Assembly (NCBI RefSeq): GCF_048771995.1
Contig: NC_133036.1
Span: 19,565,001 to 19,629,000, forward strand
Length of the DNA: 64,000 nt
Reading direction: 5' to 3'
Source: Taeniopygia guttata
Lineage: Eukaryota > Chordata > Aves > Passeriformes > Estrildidae
Shown here: in pieces, positions 23,954 to 35,900 of the stretch
Layout of the letters: each line of letters starts with the position of its first letter
Position numbering within the stretch: the stretch's first letter is position 1
Position numbers and translations under genes: made by a program
Notes under the pieces: model-generated
The model's input: only the letters and a program-made list of their open reading frames with translations
Told to the model about the DNA's origin: nothing
Database searches by the model: none

Positions 23954-26900
23954 GTACCGCGGGCGGGCACGGACCGGCACGGACCGGCACGGACCGGCAC
24001 CGCCCGGCACCGCCCGGCACCGCCCGACCGAGCGCAGAGCGGCCCGCGGCGGACACGGGCCCGCTCGGCGTCGCTCCGGGGAAGGCCCCGGGCCGCGCTG
24101 GGCCCGGCGGAGCCGCGGAGAGCAGGAGCTGTTTCTGACCGGCGGGACCGGCGCACGGACAGTAGATATGCAATAAATTAGCAGTATATATTGAGGGGCC
24201 TATATATATATATTCATACATAATCTTAAGTATATACACAAGGGGGATAGAGATACATAGATATATGTATCTCCATAGGTACTTATGTATGTTTTTATAT
24301 AAGATATATACGTTATTTGTACAATGTTTGTTGTATAAGTATAGAATGTATAAATATATATATATATATATGAATATGTAAAGGGGGGGTGTGCTGAAAA
24401 GATGGAGCCAGGCTCTGTTTCGCAGCTCAGAGCCCCGGGCAGGCTGAGCCCAGGAGCTGCCCCTGCCCAGGAGGCAGAACTCCTGCCCTGGGCAGTGCCA
24501 GCCCTGAGCAGATGGAGCAGAGAGGCTGTGGAGTCTCCTCCTGGGGACATTGCAGAGCCACACGGACACTGCTGGGCCCTGTGCTCTGGGATGGCCCTGC
24601 TGGAGCAGGGAGGTGGCACCAGAGCAGCCCCTGTGGGCCTCTCCAGGCTGATCCATTCTTGGGTTCTGTGAAAGGGCAGAAAAGATCCGAGTTACCAGGG
24701 AAGGGTAACGGCACCGGAGTCAGGCGTGTCTGTCCGCAGTGTGGCTCTTACGGTTCCACAAGGAGCCACTGGAGAGGATCCTGTGGAGGGCACAAAGAGG
24801 ATTTGGGGTCTGGAGCATCTCTGGTGAGGAGAGACTGGGAGGGGATCTCATCAATGCATAGAAGTATCTCAAAAGTGGGTGTAAGAGGGTGGGGCAAGAC
24901 TCTTTTGGGTGATGCCCAGCAGCAGGATAAGGAGCAGTTTTCCTAAACCAAAACACAAAAGATTTCATCCCAACATGAGGAAGAACTCGTTTGCCTGGAG
25001 GGGGCAGAGCCCTGGAGCAGTTGCCCAGGGAGCTGTGGAGTCTCCCTCTCTGGGGCATTCCAAACCTACCTGGACACACTCCTGTGTCACCTGCTCCAGG
25101 TGACCCTGCCTGGGCAGTGCTTGGACTGGGTGACCTCCACAGGCCCCTTCCAACCCTAAAAATTCTGTGAGTTACCACCCCAGTGAAATCCGCAGGACAT
25201 GTGACCCAGGACTATCCCAGCCTGATCCCAGCCTCAGTGCTGTTCCTGGGGGTCTGAAGTACCAGCCTCAACAAGACTGATTTCTGTCTCCTGTGTGTTT
25301 CAGTGTCTTGTATGAGGAATTTTTAAAAATACATATAAAATTATATTATTTATTTTAAAAGTTAGGAAAAACACAGTGTTTGGCATTTGAGCAAGGACTG
25401 CTTTAACCTATTCTGGTTTTTAAAAAGTTAAAGTATGTTCTAAGAAAAAGAGGTGTGTGCATGTATATGGTGTAAAGTTGGAAAAAATTAAATGTCAGGG
25501 AAACGGCTCTTTGGAAAGTCTCTGAGTTTTCATGGTTAAGTTTCCTTAAGGATGTTTATTTTGGTTAGTGCTGTTTAGGTCCTCAGCAGTGGCACATAGC
25601 AGGCCAGCCCTCCATTTGTCTTTTTTTGTTGTTGTTATTTGTTTATATTGGCTGTGCAATCTGAAGTTCAATAACTTGATTGCCTTTCGGTCTCCGTCCC
25701 AATACAGACTGTGGGGTGACCATGGCCAAGAAGCATTGGAATCTGTCCATGTTTGTGTGATAAATGCAACAGCAACAGGAACTGAAATACTCAAAAACTT
25801 GGTCCTGCCAGGTCAGTAGATATTTCTTCTGTCTCTTTTTTGTGATGTATCTGATAGCTTGATGATGCCAAGTTATTCATAGGAGGTTTTTTTCCCCCCA
25901 AAGGTATTGGTTCGTTTACAATTGTCGATGGGAATCAAGTCTCTGGAGAAGATGTTGGAAATAAGTAGGTTTTTTACTGATTTCAGTTACGAATTGACAA
26001 ATGACAGTGTTTAATAGGTAGTTCCATCTCTATATTTGCTAAGAAGCCCTGTAAGGTTCTTTTAAAAGCCACTTTGTGTTCCTCTAGGTCTTCTGTGGGT
26101 TTGGAGGTTGGTGACAGACAGTGTGCATAGTCATTTTGATATTAGCTGCTAAATTATTTTACTTGCTGGGTTTGGACTTTACAGGTCTATTTGCTTCACA
26201 CATCAAGTTTATAAGGACAATGCTCTACTCCATATAAAAATATTGAAAATTAACTTGTTTGATGTAGTCTTGAGCTATGACAGTGCTTGTATTTCAGTGT
26301 AGTTCAGTATATTTTCCCTAATTCTGGTGATGCAGATGACTTAATTTTCATTAGTCATTGCGCAACTGTGACTGCTAGACATTATTAGCTTTCATAGCTT
26401 TGAAAGGCGTGGTGCAGCAGGGGAAAAGGTAAGAAGATGTTTGCAAATCCTGTAAAATGATTTGAATACTAATTCTTGATCAAGTTCTGTTATGGTACAT
26501 GTAGATACCTATAGGGGTTATGTGAGGGGGAAGGATACTCCATTACATCAGGAAATCAGTGCTAGTGAGTCTTTGATTAGCCTGATGAGAAAGAACCTGC
26601 AGCATGATCCTGTCTTCTAGACAAGTTTGTCATGTTCTATATTTCACATTTATGGCTTGGGAATTGAAAAGCTTTCTTACGAAACTGTTTCTGAAAAGAA
26701 TACAACAGTGGTGAGAAAAAGCAGATTTAAGGGGGAAAGTGGTTTGTTGTGTATGAGATTTAACAACATAGTCTGCAGAACAAACTGCAACTTCAGTGCT
26801 GTTTTTTCTTCAGAATAAAAGTTCTCATGTAATTCTCTCTTGTCTCCTTTTCAGTTTCTTTCTACAAAAAAGCCATATTGGTCAGGTAAGGAGGTAATTA

Positions 26901-29900
26901 ATGTCAGTTTACATGTGTTGAAAGCACGGAAGTGTTGAGTATTTAAGTGTGGTATTATGAATAATGCTAAAAGCATATGTGTATAGGTTAAATTCTGTTT
27001 ATTCTTTAACAAAATTCTCCATGTTTACTTTTTAGTTGCTCATAAGTGAGAAGATAAACTCAGTTGTGGTGAGATTGAATAAAAAATTTAAGAATTTAGG
27101 GTTAAAATCTATGTAAGGATAAGGTATAAGACCATTGTGGTTGAAGGAGTAAAGCTAAGAGTAGAGAGGTGAATGGGGAAAAAATATCACAAAAACAGAG
27201 AGTACGAGAGGCATAGATAACTCTTGGCAATTCTGTAATGAAACTGGAAATTAGGAAATAGTTGTCTCACAATTTGTCTTTTTAAAACGGTATTACAGAA
27301 AATGCTCTCAAACAAAGTGCCTGCTATTATGGGATGCATTTTTACTTCAGATGAGCAGGGCTTGGAGTAAAGAGCCTTAGCTTATAGTGAGCTTTGTTGT
27401 GGGGTGTCTTCTGGGGTTGTTTTGTTGGTGTTGCTTGGTTTGGCACTGTTACACGTGGCATTATGTAGTACTCCTACACTGTGTAAACTACATTTCATTT
27501 TGATTGCTCCAAAACAGAATCGTGCCCAGAGTGCCACGGAGCTCTTGCAGGAGTTGAATGGTGATGTTTCTGGAAACTTTGTTGAAGAGGTTTGTGTTCC
27601 TAAATTAGTACTATGTTTGTGTTACACAGTGTGACAAAAATGTGAAATAACAACTCTGTGTTGCTTTGTGATGTTGCAGCTTAAATAGATTCAGGATACA
27701 AAAACATTTGAGAAAGATGATCTTAAGTTAAATCATTTGTATGTATTTCAAACAAAAGTCACTTCGTGTATTTCAAACACTATTTTGTAACTTCACCTTA
27801 ATTTTATAACTTACACTTAATGCTTCATATTGAGCAGTCTTGCTCTGTACATAGAAATTTTCAGTGTTCCTTGACATATGTTTTTCCCCCTATTTAGAGT
27901 CCAGAAAAGCTTTTAGACAATGATCCTTCCTTTTTTAATCGGTTTAACTTAGTGGTTGCAACACAACTACCAGAAAGGTAAGAATTACCTAAGATTGAAT
28001 TACCTGTTTTCATTCAGTTGTGAAAGCAGGTTTATAAATACATATATATATTTGTAGATTTGTATATATATGTATGTGTATGCGTGTGTGGGCATTTATG
28101 CACAGGCACTTCCTGGCAGAAAAACTTAAGCAGAACAGAACTCTGTCATTGTGAAGGAAAATTACAGCCAGTGATGGCATTTTCTAGAGACCTTTTTGCA
28201 CCTCTGTTGGAAACTGCCTCTGCTCGAAGTTAGGACTCTGCAGTACATGGATTTAATGCTTTATTTCTGTCTCATGACACATAAAAGCTTTTTATTTGAT
28301 ACTTGGAGCATTTGGAAGGGTGGAATGAGATATAAGTAAGATAATGGATGAATATTTTTCCAACTCACTGTAAATTCCTGTACGAAATTAATCACCTTAT
28401 GTGCTTAGGATCATGATGATACTAGTAAAGTTTTCTGAGAGGACTCTTCCACAGAGTAACTGGTGCAGGAGTTAACTTTATAGTTAATTGTTGTCTTCTG
28501 TAGATCTGAAAACAGCATGTTTATCTTTACAGTACATTGCTGCGCCTGGCTGAAGTTCTCTGGAATTCCAACATTCCTCTGCTGGTCTGCAGGACCTATG
28601 GGCTGGTTGGTTACATGAGAGTCGTGATTAAAGAACATACAGGTTAGAGGGTTTGCTGAGGTAAAGACTTCTCTGGAAGGTTTAAAGCTTCAATAACTTA
28701 CATCACTTTGGGGTTTTTAGTTTGTCTTTTTTCATCTTGTGACATATTTAGTATTTGTTAAGTCTTACGTAGTTGGCATTCTTTTAGGAATGCGTGGGGA
28801 TTATGGACTGCAACAAATAGTAAAATTGGGGATTAACCTGACATTATGGGTGACTTACACAGAGCACTTACTTTGAGAATCAAGCACTGAAAGTAGCAGG
28901 TGATCCTGTATTTGTGTAGCTCTGTTTTGAAGGCCAGACATAAAGCTGAGAAATGAGTTGTGTCATTTTTTCACAGTTGTCGAATCTCACCCTGACAATA
29001 TGTTAGAAGATCTGAGACTGGACAAACCATTTCCAGAGCTGATAGAACACGTTCAGGATTATGACTTGGAGCGTATGGACAAAAAGGTTGGTGTGTGGTT
29101 TGCACTGTGTTCCCCAGGACTGATGCAGATATACAGTGCATGGATCCTGTGAAAATGGCTCTTGGCAGATTACTCTGGTGCCAAGTCTCATCTGAACAGA
29201 ACCAACTCTAGAATCAGTCACGAGGAACTATTTTTGCCTCTGCCCCAAATATTCCAGTCTATTTAAATTTTAAGGTGGGGGTTTTAGGAAGCCAACTTGA
29301 TCTTTTGTTAGATTGAATACTCCCTCACACCCTCTTTTGGAATTTGTTTTTTAATTTTTATAGTTAACCTACTATTGTAGAGCTTTGCACCATGGGTGTT
29401 TATGCATAGCATAAATTCCACTCCAGAAAAATGTTGGAGACTTGGCTCACCCTTATTTAAGTAAAGTAATAATAATTATTTGATAATTTCTTTTATAGTA
29501 GTTAAAGAACATTTTGGCTGAACCAAAATCTGGAACATGTCCCATGTCTTTAGAGTAGTGGATAGGATATTTGGAGTTTACGTTAAAAATAGGTTTTTAA
29601 TTTTTTTCCCATGTTTTATCTTTTCTCAACCTGACAAAGATTTCTCCACTGTTCAATTACAGGACCACAGCCATACCCCATGGATTGTGATTGTAGCCAA
29701 GTATCTCACAAAATGGTTCAGTGAGGTATGTTGTAAAACTGTATTATTACTATTATTGGTTTGTCTTTTCTGAAGCAGTTAGTTATTTTGGCAGTGTGTA
29801 ACATAAAAAAACCAAGGTGGAATCATAAAAAAAAAGATTACTAATTGAAATACAAGTGAATGTGTGAGCAATGACAGACTCCTGGAGTTCAGCAGACTAA

Positions 29901-32900
29901 ACACAGTGAGCTTACTAGTAGGCATTTTAAAGACAAAGATCTCTTTGTGTTTTTTTGAATTTAGAAAAGTGAACAGTTGCCTAAGAATTACAAAGAAAAA
30001 GAAGCCTTCAAGGAACTGATTCGGCAAGGTAATCCATGTCCCAGGGGTCCCTTATTCCTGCTGGCAGAAATGGTTACAAGGTGGTACCTGAAAAGTAATC
30101 CTTAGTTCTCTCAAGCTTAATTTATGAAATATATGCTGGTATATACTGTATGATTCTTCTGCTAAATGATTTTTTTGTACAGGTGGATCTTAAGATGCTA
30201 GACTTGCTTATAAATATTTGTTGTCAATGTTTTATCCTGCCTAAGATCCAGAGTGTTGGAGCTAAGTTTTGATTTGGGTGGAAGAAAGGTCTTAAGAGAA
30301 AAATCTGTTAAAAATGTGATAAAGAGGAATGCAAATGCCTTTTTTTTTTTTTTTTAATTGTTATTCTGCAAGTATGTGGTGTGTCCACTGACCCATCAGA
30401 CACTTGGCAATCATTCACCTCTGCATGGCCAGGTTCTGTAGCACTGCCTGCACTGTAACCAGTGTGTGAATTACTTCATTTTGCAGGGGTTTCAGTCTAA
30501 TACTTTTTTACGGTGCTAAAATTTATGTGGCATTTTTAAGACCTATATGCATTGTCTTAAATGATTGTATAAAAACAGCATTGACTGAATTTTTCGTATT
30601 TCCTCACTTGAAGATGGCCTGTGTGCAAATTTGAAGAGGTCCTTATCCCCAAGCTGTGATAAAGAGCAGATCTGATCCGTAGTCATTGGCTTTGGTTATG
30701 TCAGGTTTTTAATGGAGGCCCTTTCCTGGGCTGGCTTGATCTGTGGATGCATAAGTGTTTGCCAAATTTGATCCAGAAACCCCCAGCAAAACATGACTGG
30801 CATGGAGAGACTGGAAGGAGAGTTGAATTGTTAATTTAGTGCTTATGAAATTTCATTATATCCTTCTTACACAAATAAACCAGTGCTTTTGTGCTAAGTA
30901 ATTTCTACTTAAAATCACATATGATTCATATGTAGAATTTAGATGAATTAGCTTTATAATTACATCTGATTTTTTTTTCCTTATGATTTATTTTTAATTT
31001 TTTTTTGGTGGTAGCTGTTATGCCACAAATACGTCCAAAGCCAGTCTTCTCTCTTGGTAAGACATAAATTATGAGATGTAATTCAAACAGCTGTGCATTT
31101 TAATTTTTTTCTTTTTCAATAAGGTATCTTAAAGAATGACAATGGCACCCCAGAAGATGAGGAAAACTTTGAGGAAGCTATAAAAAATGTGAATACAGCA
31201 TTAAATCGTACAGAGGTAAAATAAACATTTCTGTGATAAAATTGAAGCAATTTCAACCGCCTCATTTTTTCAGAATATATTATTCAGTTTTAGGACAGAA
31301 ATTCCATTTGTAACATTTATATTTATCTAAAACAGGATTAGTACAATGTTAGAACTGAAATTGCATAGTTAAGTAGACCTAGACTATCTGGAGATGCAGC
31401 TTATGGAAATTCTCTTACTCCCTTGCTCATGCAAGAAATCTGCATTTCCCTTCTGCAGACTTAAATTCAAGTCTAGAATGAGTCAGCAACCAGAGTGCAT
31501 CAGTGAGTTCCTGTCTGACTTCTACAGTTCAGTCTGTAAAAACTCTGGGAAATGCTGGGTACGAGAGGTGCGACTGATGCTGATTTAAATACATTGGTGT
31601 TAGAGAGACTGAGAGCAGTTACTGAGATTGTGCTGTACAGAAGCCAGGGGCTGTAGAACTGAAGGGCTGCATGGGACTCTTGATAAGTGAAGAAACTTAC
31701 TACAAAATTCCCTTCATAAACTGGTCAAGCTTAAGAGCATTAGGAGTGATTTTTCATTGTTTCTTAAATAATCCTGATCTCATAACTCATGGTGTAAAAT
31801 TGAACTCTGATTTCTATAGTTTCTCATCTGGGTTAAACTGCAAAGGCTATATAGGGCAAAAGCACATTCTGTGATTCTTCCTAGATTATGTTTTTTTGTT
31901 TTGAACTGTGCTGATCCTTGCTGGGATGGTCATGTTAAGTCTCCCAAGAAAACAGCAGGTAAAACTTAGTGCTTCATCCAAACCACCACAAGATATAGCG
32001 CAGGATAATAATATTTATTTGAGTTTATGTAAGAGACTGGCCTGCAGCAGTTAAGGATTCTGACTAAAACACTTGACCTTTGTAGCCCCCTTCTCTGGCT
32101 TTTCGGCTGCTCTGCCCCAGCAGGCAGGGTGGGCACTGCTGCAGTTCTTTAAATCTTCTCCATCAAAGATGGAAGTCGGGTGAGATTTTGTTTGTCACAT
32201 TGGTCTTGCTCAGAAGCATTGCTTTGCTCTTGGGCAGGGCTGCCATTTGAAATGTATCTGAGCAGCACTGACTGTATAGGGTTCAGGGAGATTTGCTGTG
32301 AAACTCTGAGGTTGCTTGGAGTTAGCTCACCTATGTAGTGAGTGATAATTCAAGAAATCAAAAGGAATTACAAACCAAATTTATTTATTTTCATAGATTC
32401 CAAGAGGCATTGAAGAGCTTTTTAATGATGATTGCTGCCTAAAACTCACGGAGCAGGTATGAATAGTTAAGGTTAAGACTTAACTGTAGAAAAAACATTG
32501 TAAATAACATCTGTGTACATGACTGTCTCTTGTGCACTTGTAGTCATCTTCCTTCTGGATTTTGGTTCGAGCTTTAAAAGAATTTGTGGCAAATGAAGGG
32601 CAAGGAAGCTTGCCTGTCCGAGGCACCATTCCTGATATGATGGCAGACTCCAATAAATTCATCAAATTGCAAAATGTGTAAGTAGACAACTCCTTGAGGG
32701 AGCTCGCTACCATTCATGTGGCTTGTATTTTGTCTTTATAATGTGAAACAAAAAAAAAGATTGCCCTCAATGTGGAGTGGATGGCTTTCTGCTGTAATTT
32801 GCTTCTTCATTATTACCAGATACCGTGAGAAAGCAAAGAAGGATACTGCTGCTGTGGGGAGCCATGCTGCTAAATTGTTACAGTCCCTGGGCAAGGTGAG

Positions 32901-35900
32901 TGCAAACCTATGGCCATTCTTTTAATGGAATTAAGTATCTGTGAGATATCTGCTTTATTTATGAATTTGGTGTGATCATATAAAAGTAAAATATATATAG
33001 GGATATACTCTTTACAATTTTAAGACAGGTTTGTTGTTTTTTTTTTTTAGTACATTAGTAACTAGTTATTTCACAAGAAATATATTACTGTATATGTGAA
33101 AGCAGGAATTCTCTGGCCATTGTGTGTACTGGAATGAGTATATTCTCTTTTAGGCACCTGAGTCTGTTTCAGAGAGAGAATTGAAATTGTTCTGTGAGTA
33201 TGCTTGGATTCTCTTCTGCGTTTATGCAAATGATCATATAATCAAAAACTTTGGAATTATCATGTAGTTATTAAGCAGTAAGTCAGCATTTGAATTTTTT
33301 AAAGTACTAAGTGGTTTGCATGCCTCATTTTCAGGAGAAGTAGCAGATTTTCAGCATCTCTCGGGAGTCAGTCTGTAAAGGTTGGCTTTAAAATTATGTA
33401 TCTTTTCACTCCAAACAATGGGGAGCAGCTGTCTCTGCTTTCTGTGACGAGTACCTGAGCACTCTTGCCCATGCTGGGGTACTGGTTTCAGAGTGTGAAG
33501 TCTACAGACTTGAAGTAGTCTGAAAAGCTGTAACCCAGTTGATGGCACTTCAGGTTGTGTCTGTCCTGGATGTGTACATGCCTCCAGCAGCAGCCTGGCT
33601 GAGGCTCCTCCAGAGCTGGAAAGCTCCCCTGTAAGCACAGGGCCAAGAGTGTGCTGCCCTGCATTGGTAAAGCATTTGGGAACCTCCCAGTTGCTCCTTT
33701 TTCAGTGCTAGGTTGTAATTGCACCCTGGGTTGGTTCATAGCAATGGTACTGGAAATGGACCTTTTCCAGCTCATGGCTCTGCTGGCAAAATATTAATTA
33801 AGAACATGTGAGGCAGTGTTAGATGTAGGGAAGATGGAAAGAACCATGTTGATTTGCAGCCTGGAAGAGGGAAACCTGGTGACTGTGACCGGTGAATTGC
33901 TGTGGTGTAGCTGTTACATTAACTTGGCAGATAGATGGAGATTCCACAGGAGCATGAAGTATTTCCCTAAAACTCTCCTGACCATAGACCTAAAGGTGGT
34001 TACACAGGTCTTTATTACTGCAAGCTGAGAAGAAACAGAGAAGTGTTCAATGAAATGCTGTTAAGTTGTAGCTTTCCCGTGTCACGGGCAGTGAGACAGA
34101 GCTGTAGTGAGGTGGCACTGATGGGGCAATCTCTCCTTGTCCCCCTGCCCAGGCAGCAACGCCGCCTTCCTGCACGTGGTGCGCTGCCGCTCGCTGGCTG
34201 AGGAGCACAGCCCCAACTCCTGCAGCAGGGATGCAATCAGTAAGTACTGCTGCTTGCCACAAACTTCACTGCATTTCCAACTTGGAATGGTTTGGTGAGG
34301 AAAAGGAAATGTAAGCTGCATGTTCTGTTGCATTATGCAGTTTTATTATTTGGAATATCACAAAGTCTTTGGTGAATTAAATTAAATTCCTAGTGTAAGG
34401 AATATGTCAAGTGTGAAGATTGAGGTCTAAAATGTTGAATTCCATTTCATTTTGAAATTTCAAAACTGACCTTACAGATTGATGCACGTTTCAGCTTTTG
34501 TTTTCTTGTGGATTTTATATTTAGTACTCTATAAATAAAACACTGGTTTTTTTCAAACTTCTCTTTTCTGTAGCTCAGTTATTTCTGACAGAGCTGAAAA
34601 GGTGCTTTAACCTGACCAAATTAAAATAATTATCTGGACCCCTTTCAGCCTATCTCTTTAGGATGTGAACTAACAAACTAGTTACTTAATATTGCTTTAG
34701 CTTTTTATTTTGCCCTGTTTTGTTGGGGTTTTTTTTTGAGCTGGATATAAGTTGCAGTTAGTATTACAAACACTACTGTACTGTGGCATGAGGGATTTAA
34801 GACCTGTTTTATAATTACAGATAATACTTACAGCATGTGTTTCAAATCCTAAAATTATAACTAATTTAAATTAAAGCAGTTGCCAGAATTGAAATGTGAG
34901 TTTCCTCACTGAATAGTTTATATTAAATACATGAAATATGGTTTTGTCATAAACTTTGGAGGCAAAATTGTGTATCTGACAGCTGTTTGATTAAGATTCT
35001 GTCACAGGTTGTATTCATTAAGGTTTCTTTCTACACCAGATTTTACCATTTGTTTTCAGGGAATTCAAAACCTTGCTTTTTCCATCCCATCTGCACCAGC
35101 TAACCAGTTCTCTTGCTGTTTTCAGTTTCCCATATGGATAACCCAGACAGTGAAATAGTGCTGTACTTGATGCTGAGGGCTGTCAATAGGTTTTACAAGC
35201 AGCATGGCAGATACCCAGGTATGTTAATACCAGTTAATTCACATCATCAAAAGAAATATAAAGGTCCAATAGTTACCATAGCTCAAGTTATAAACTGCAA
35301 AAACATTAGTTCTGGTTTTATTTCCATAGTAATACCGCTTTAGGAATGTGAAAATTGGAGTTTTTTTCTCTTCGGGAACTTAAGGAATTTATCTGAATTG
35401 GTATCATTAATAGGTTGTATGTACTATGAATCAGTTCAGCTATGCAGTAATTTGTCTATCATGAGAAGTATCAACAGAATATTCAATTATTATTAGCCTA
35501 GTACTAATAACACAGTAATTGGCTTAGAAACTTTAGAAAAACAAAATATTTAGGCTGCCATTTAAACCCATTAGTTTTGACTGTGATGTTACAGTTGTGT
35601 GATGAAACACTTGATTTATTTTTCAGGTGTCTACAACTACCAGGTGGAAGATGATATTGGAAAGCTAAAATCATGCCTTACTGGTTTCCTTCAAGAACAC
35701 GGGTTGTCTGTAGTGGTGAAAGATGACTATGTGCACGAGTTGTAAGTGTTGTTGTCGAGGTGTGGCTTTTTGGTAAAACTGCCAGGCACTTTGTGACTGT
35801 TCCTCTCCTGTGCAGTTGTCGCTACGGAGCTGCGGAACCTCACGCTGTTGCTGCCTTCATGGGAGGTAAGAGTGACACTCCCAGGGCCACACAAACAGCA

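Larger units (their letters stand above)
23580..24130 (+). promoter_or_regulatory. NAE1: NAE1 CpG-island promoter
   Basis: A dense CpG block of about 550 bp centred on NAE1 exon 1, with no TATA box near the start, typical of a housekeeping promoter. It ends abruptly at an AT-rich microsatellite near 24180. Confidence 0.75.

Noticed and set aside
23611-24656. Long frames on both strands over the NAE1 CpG island and intron 1
   Set aside because: Stop-poor GC-rich sequence, the 10-bp array and a CR1 end explain them; the true coding part here is the 47-nt exon 1.
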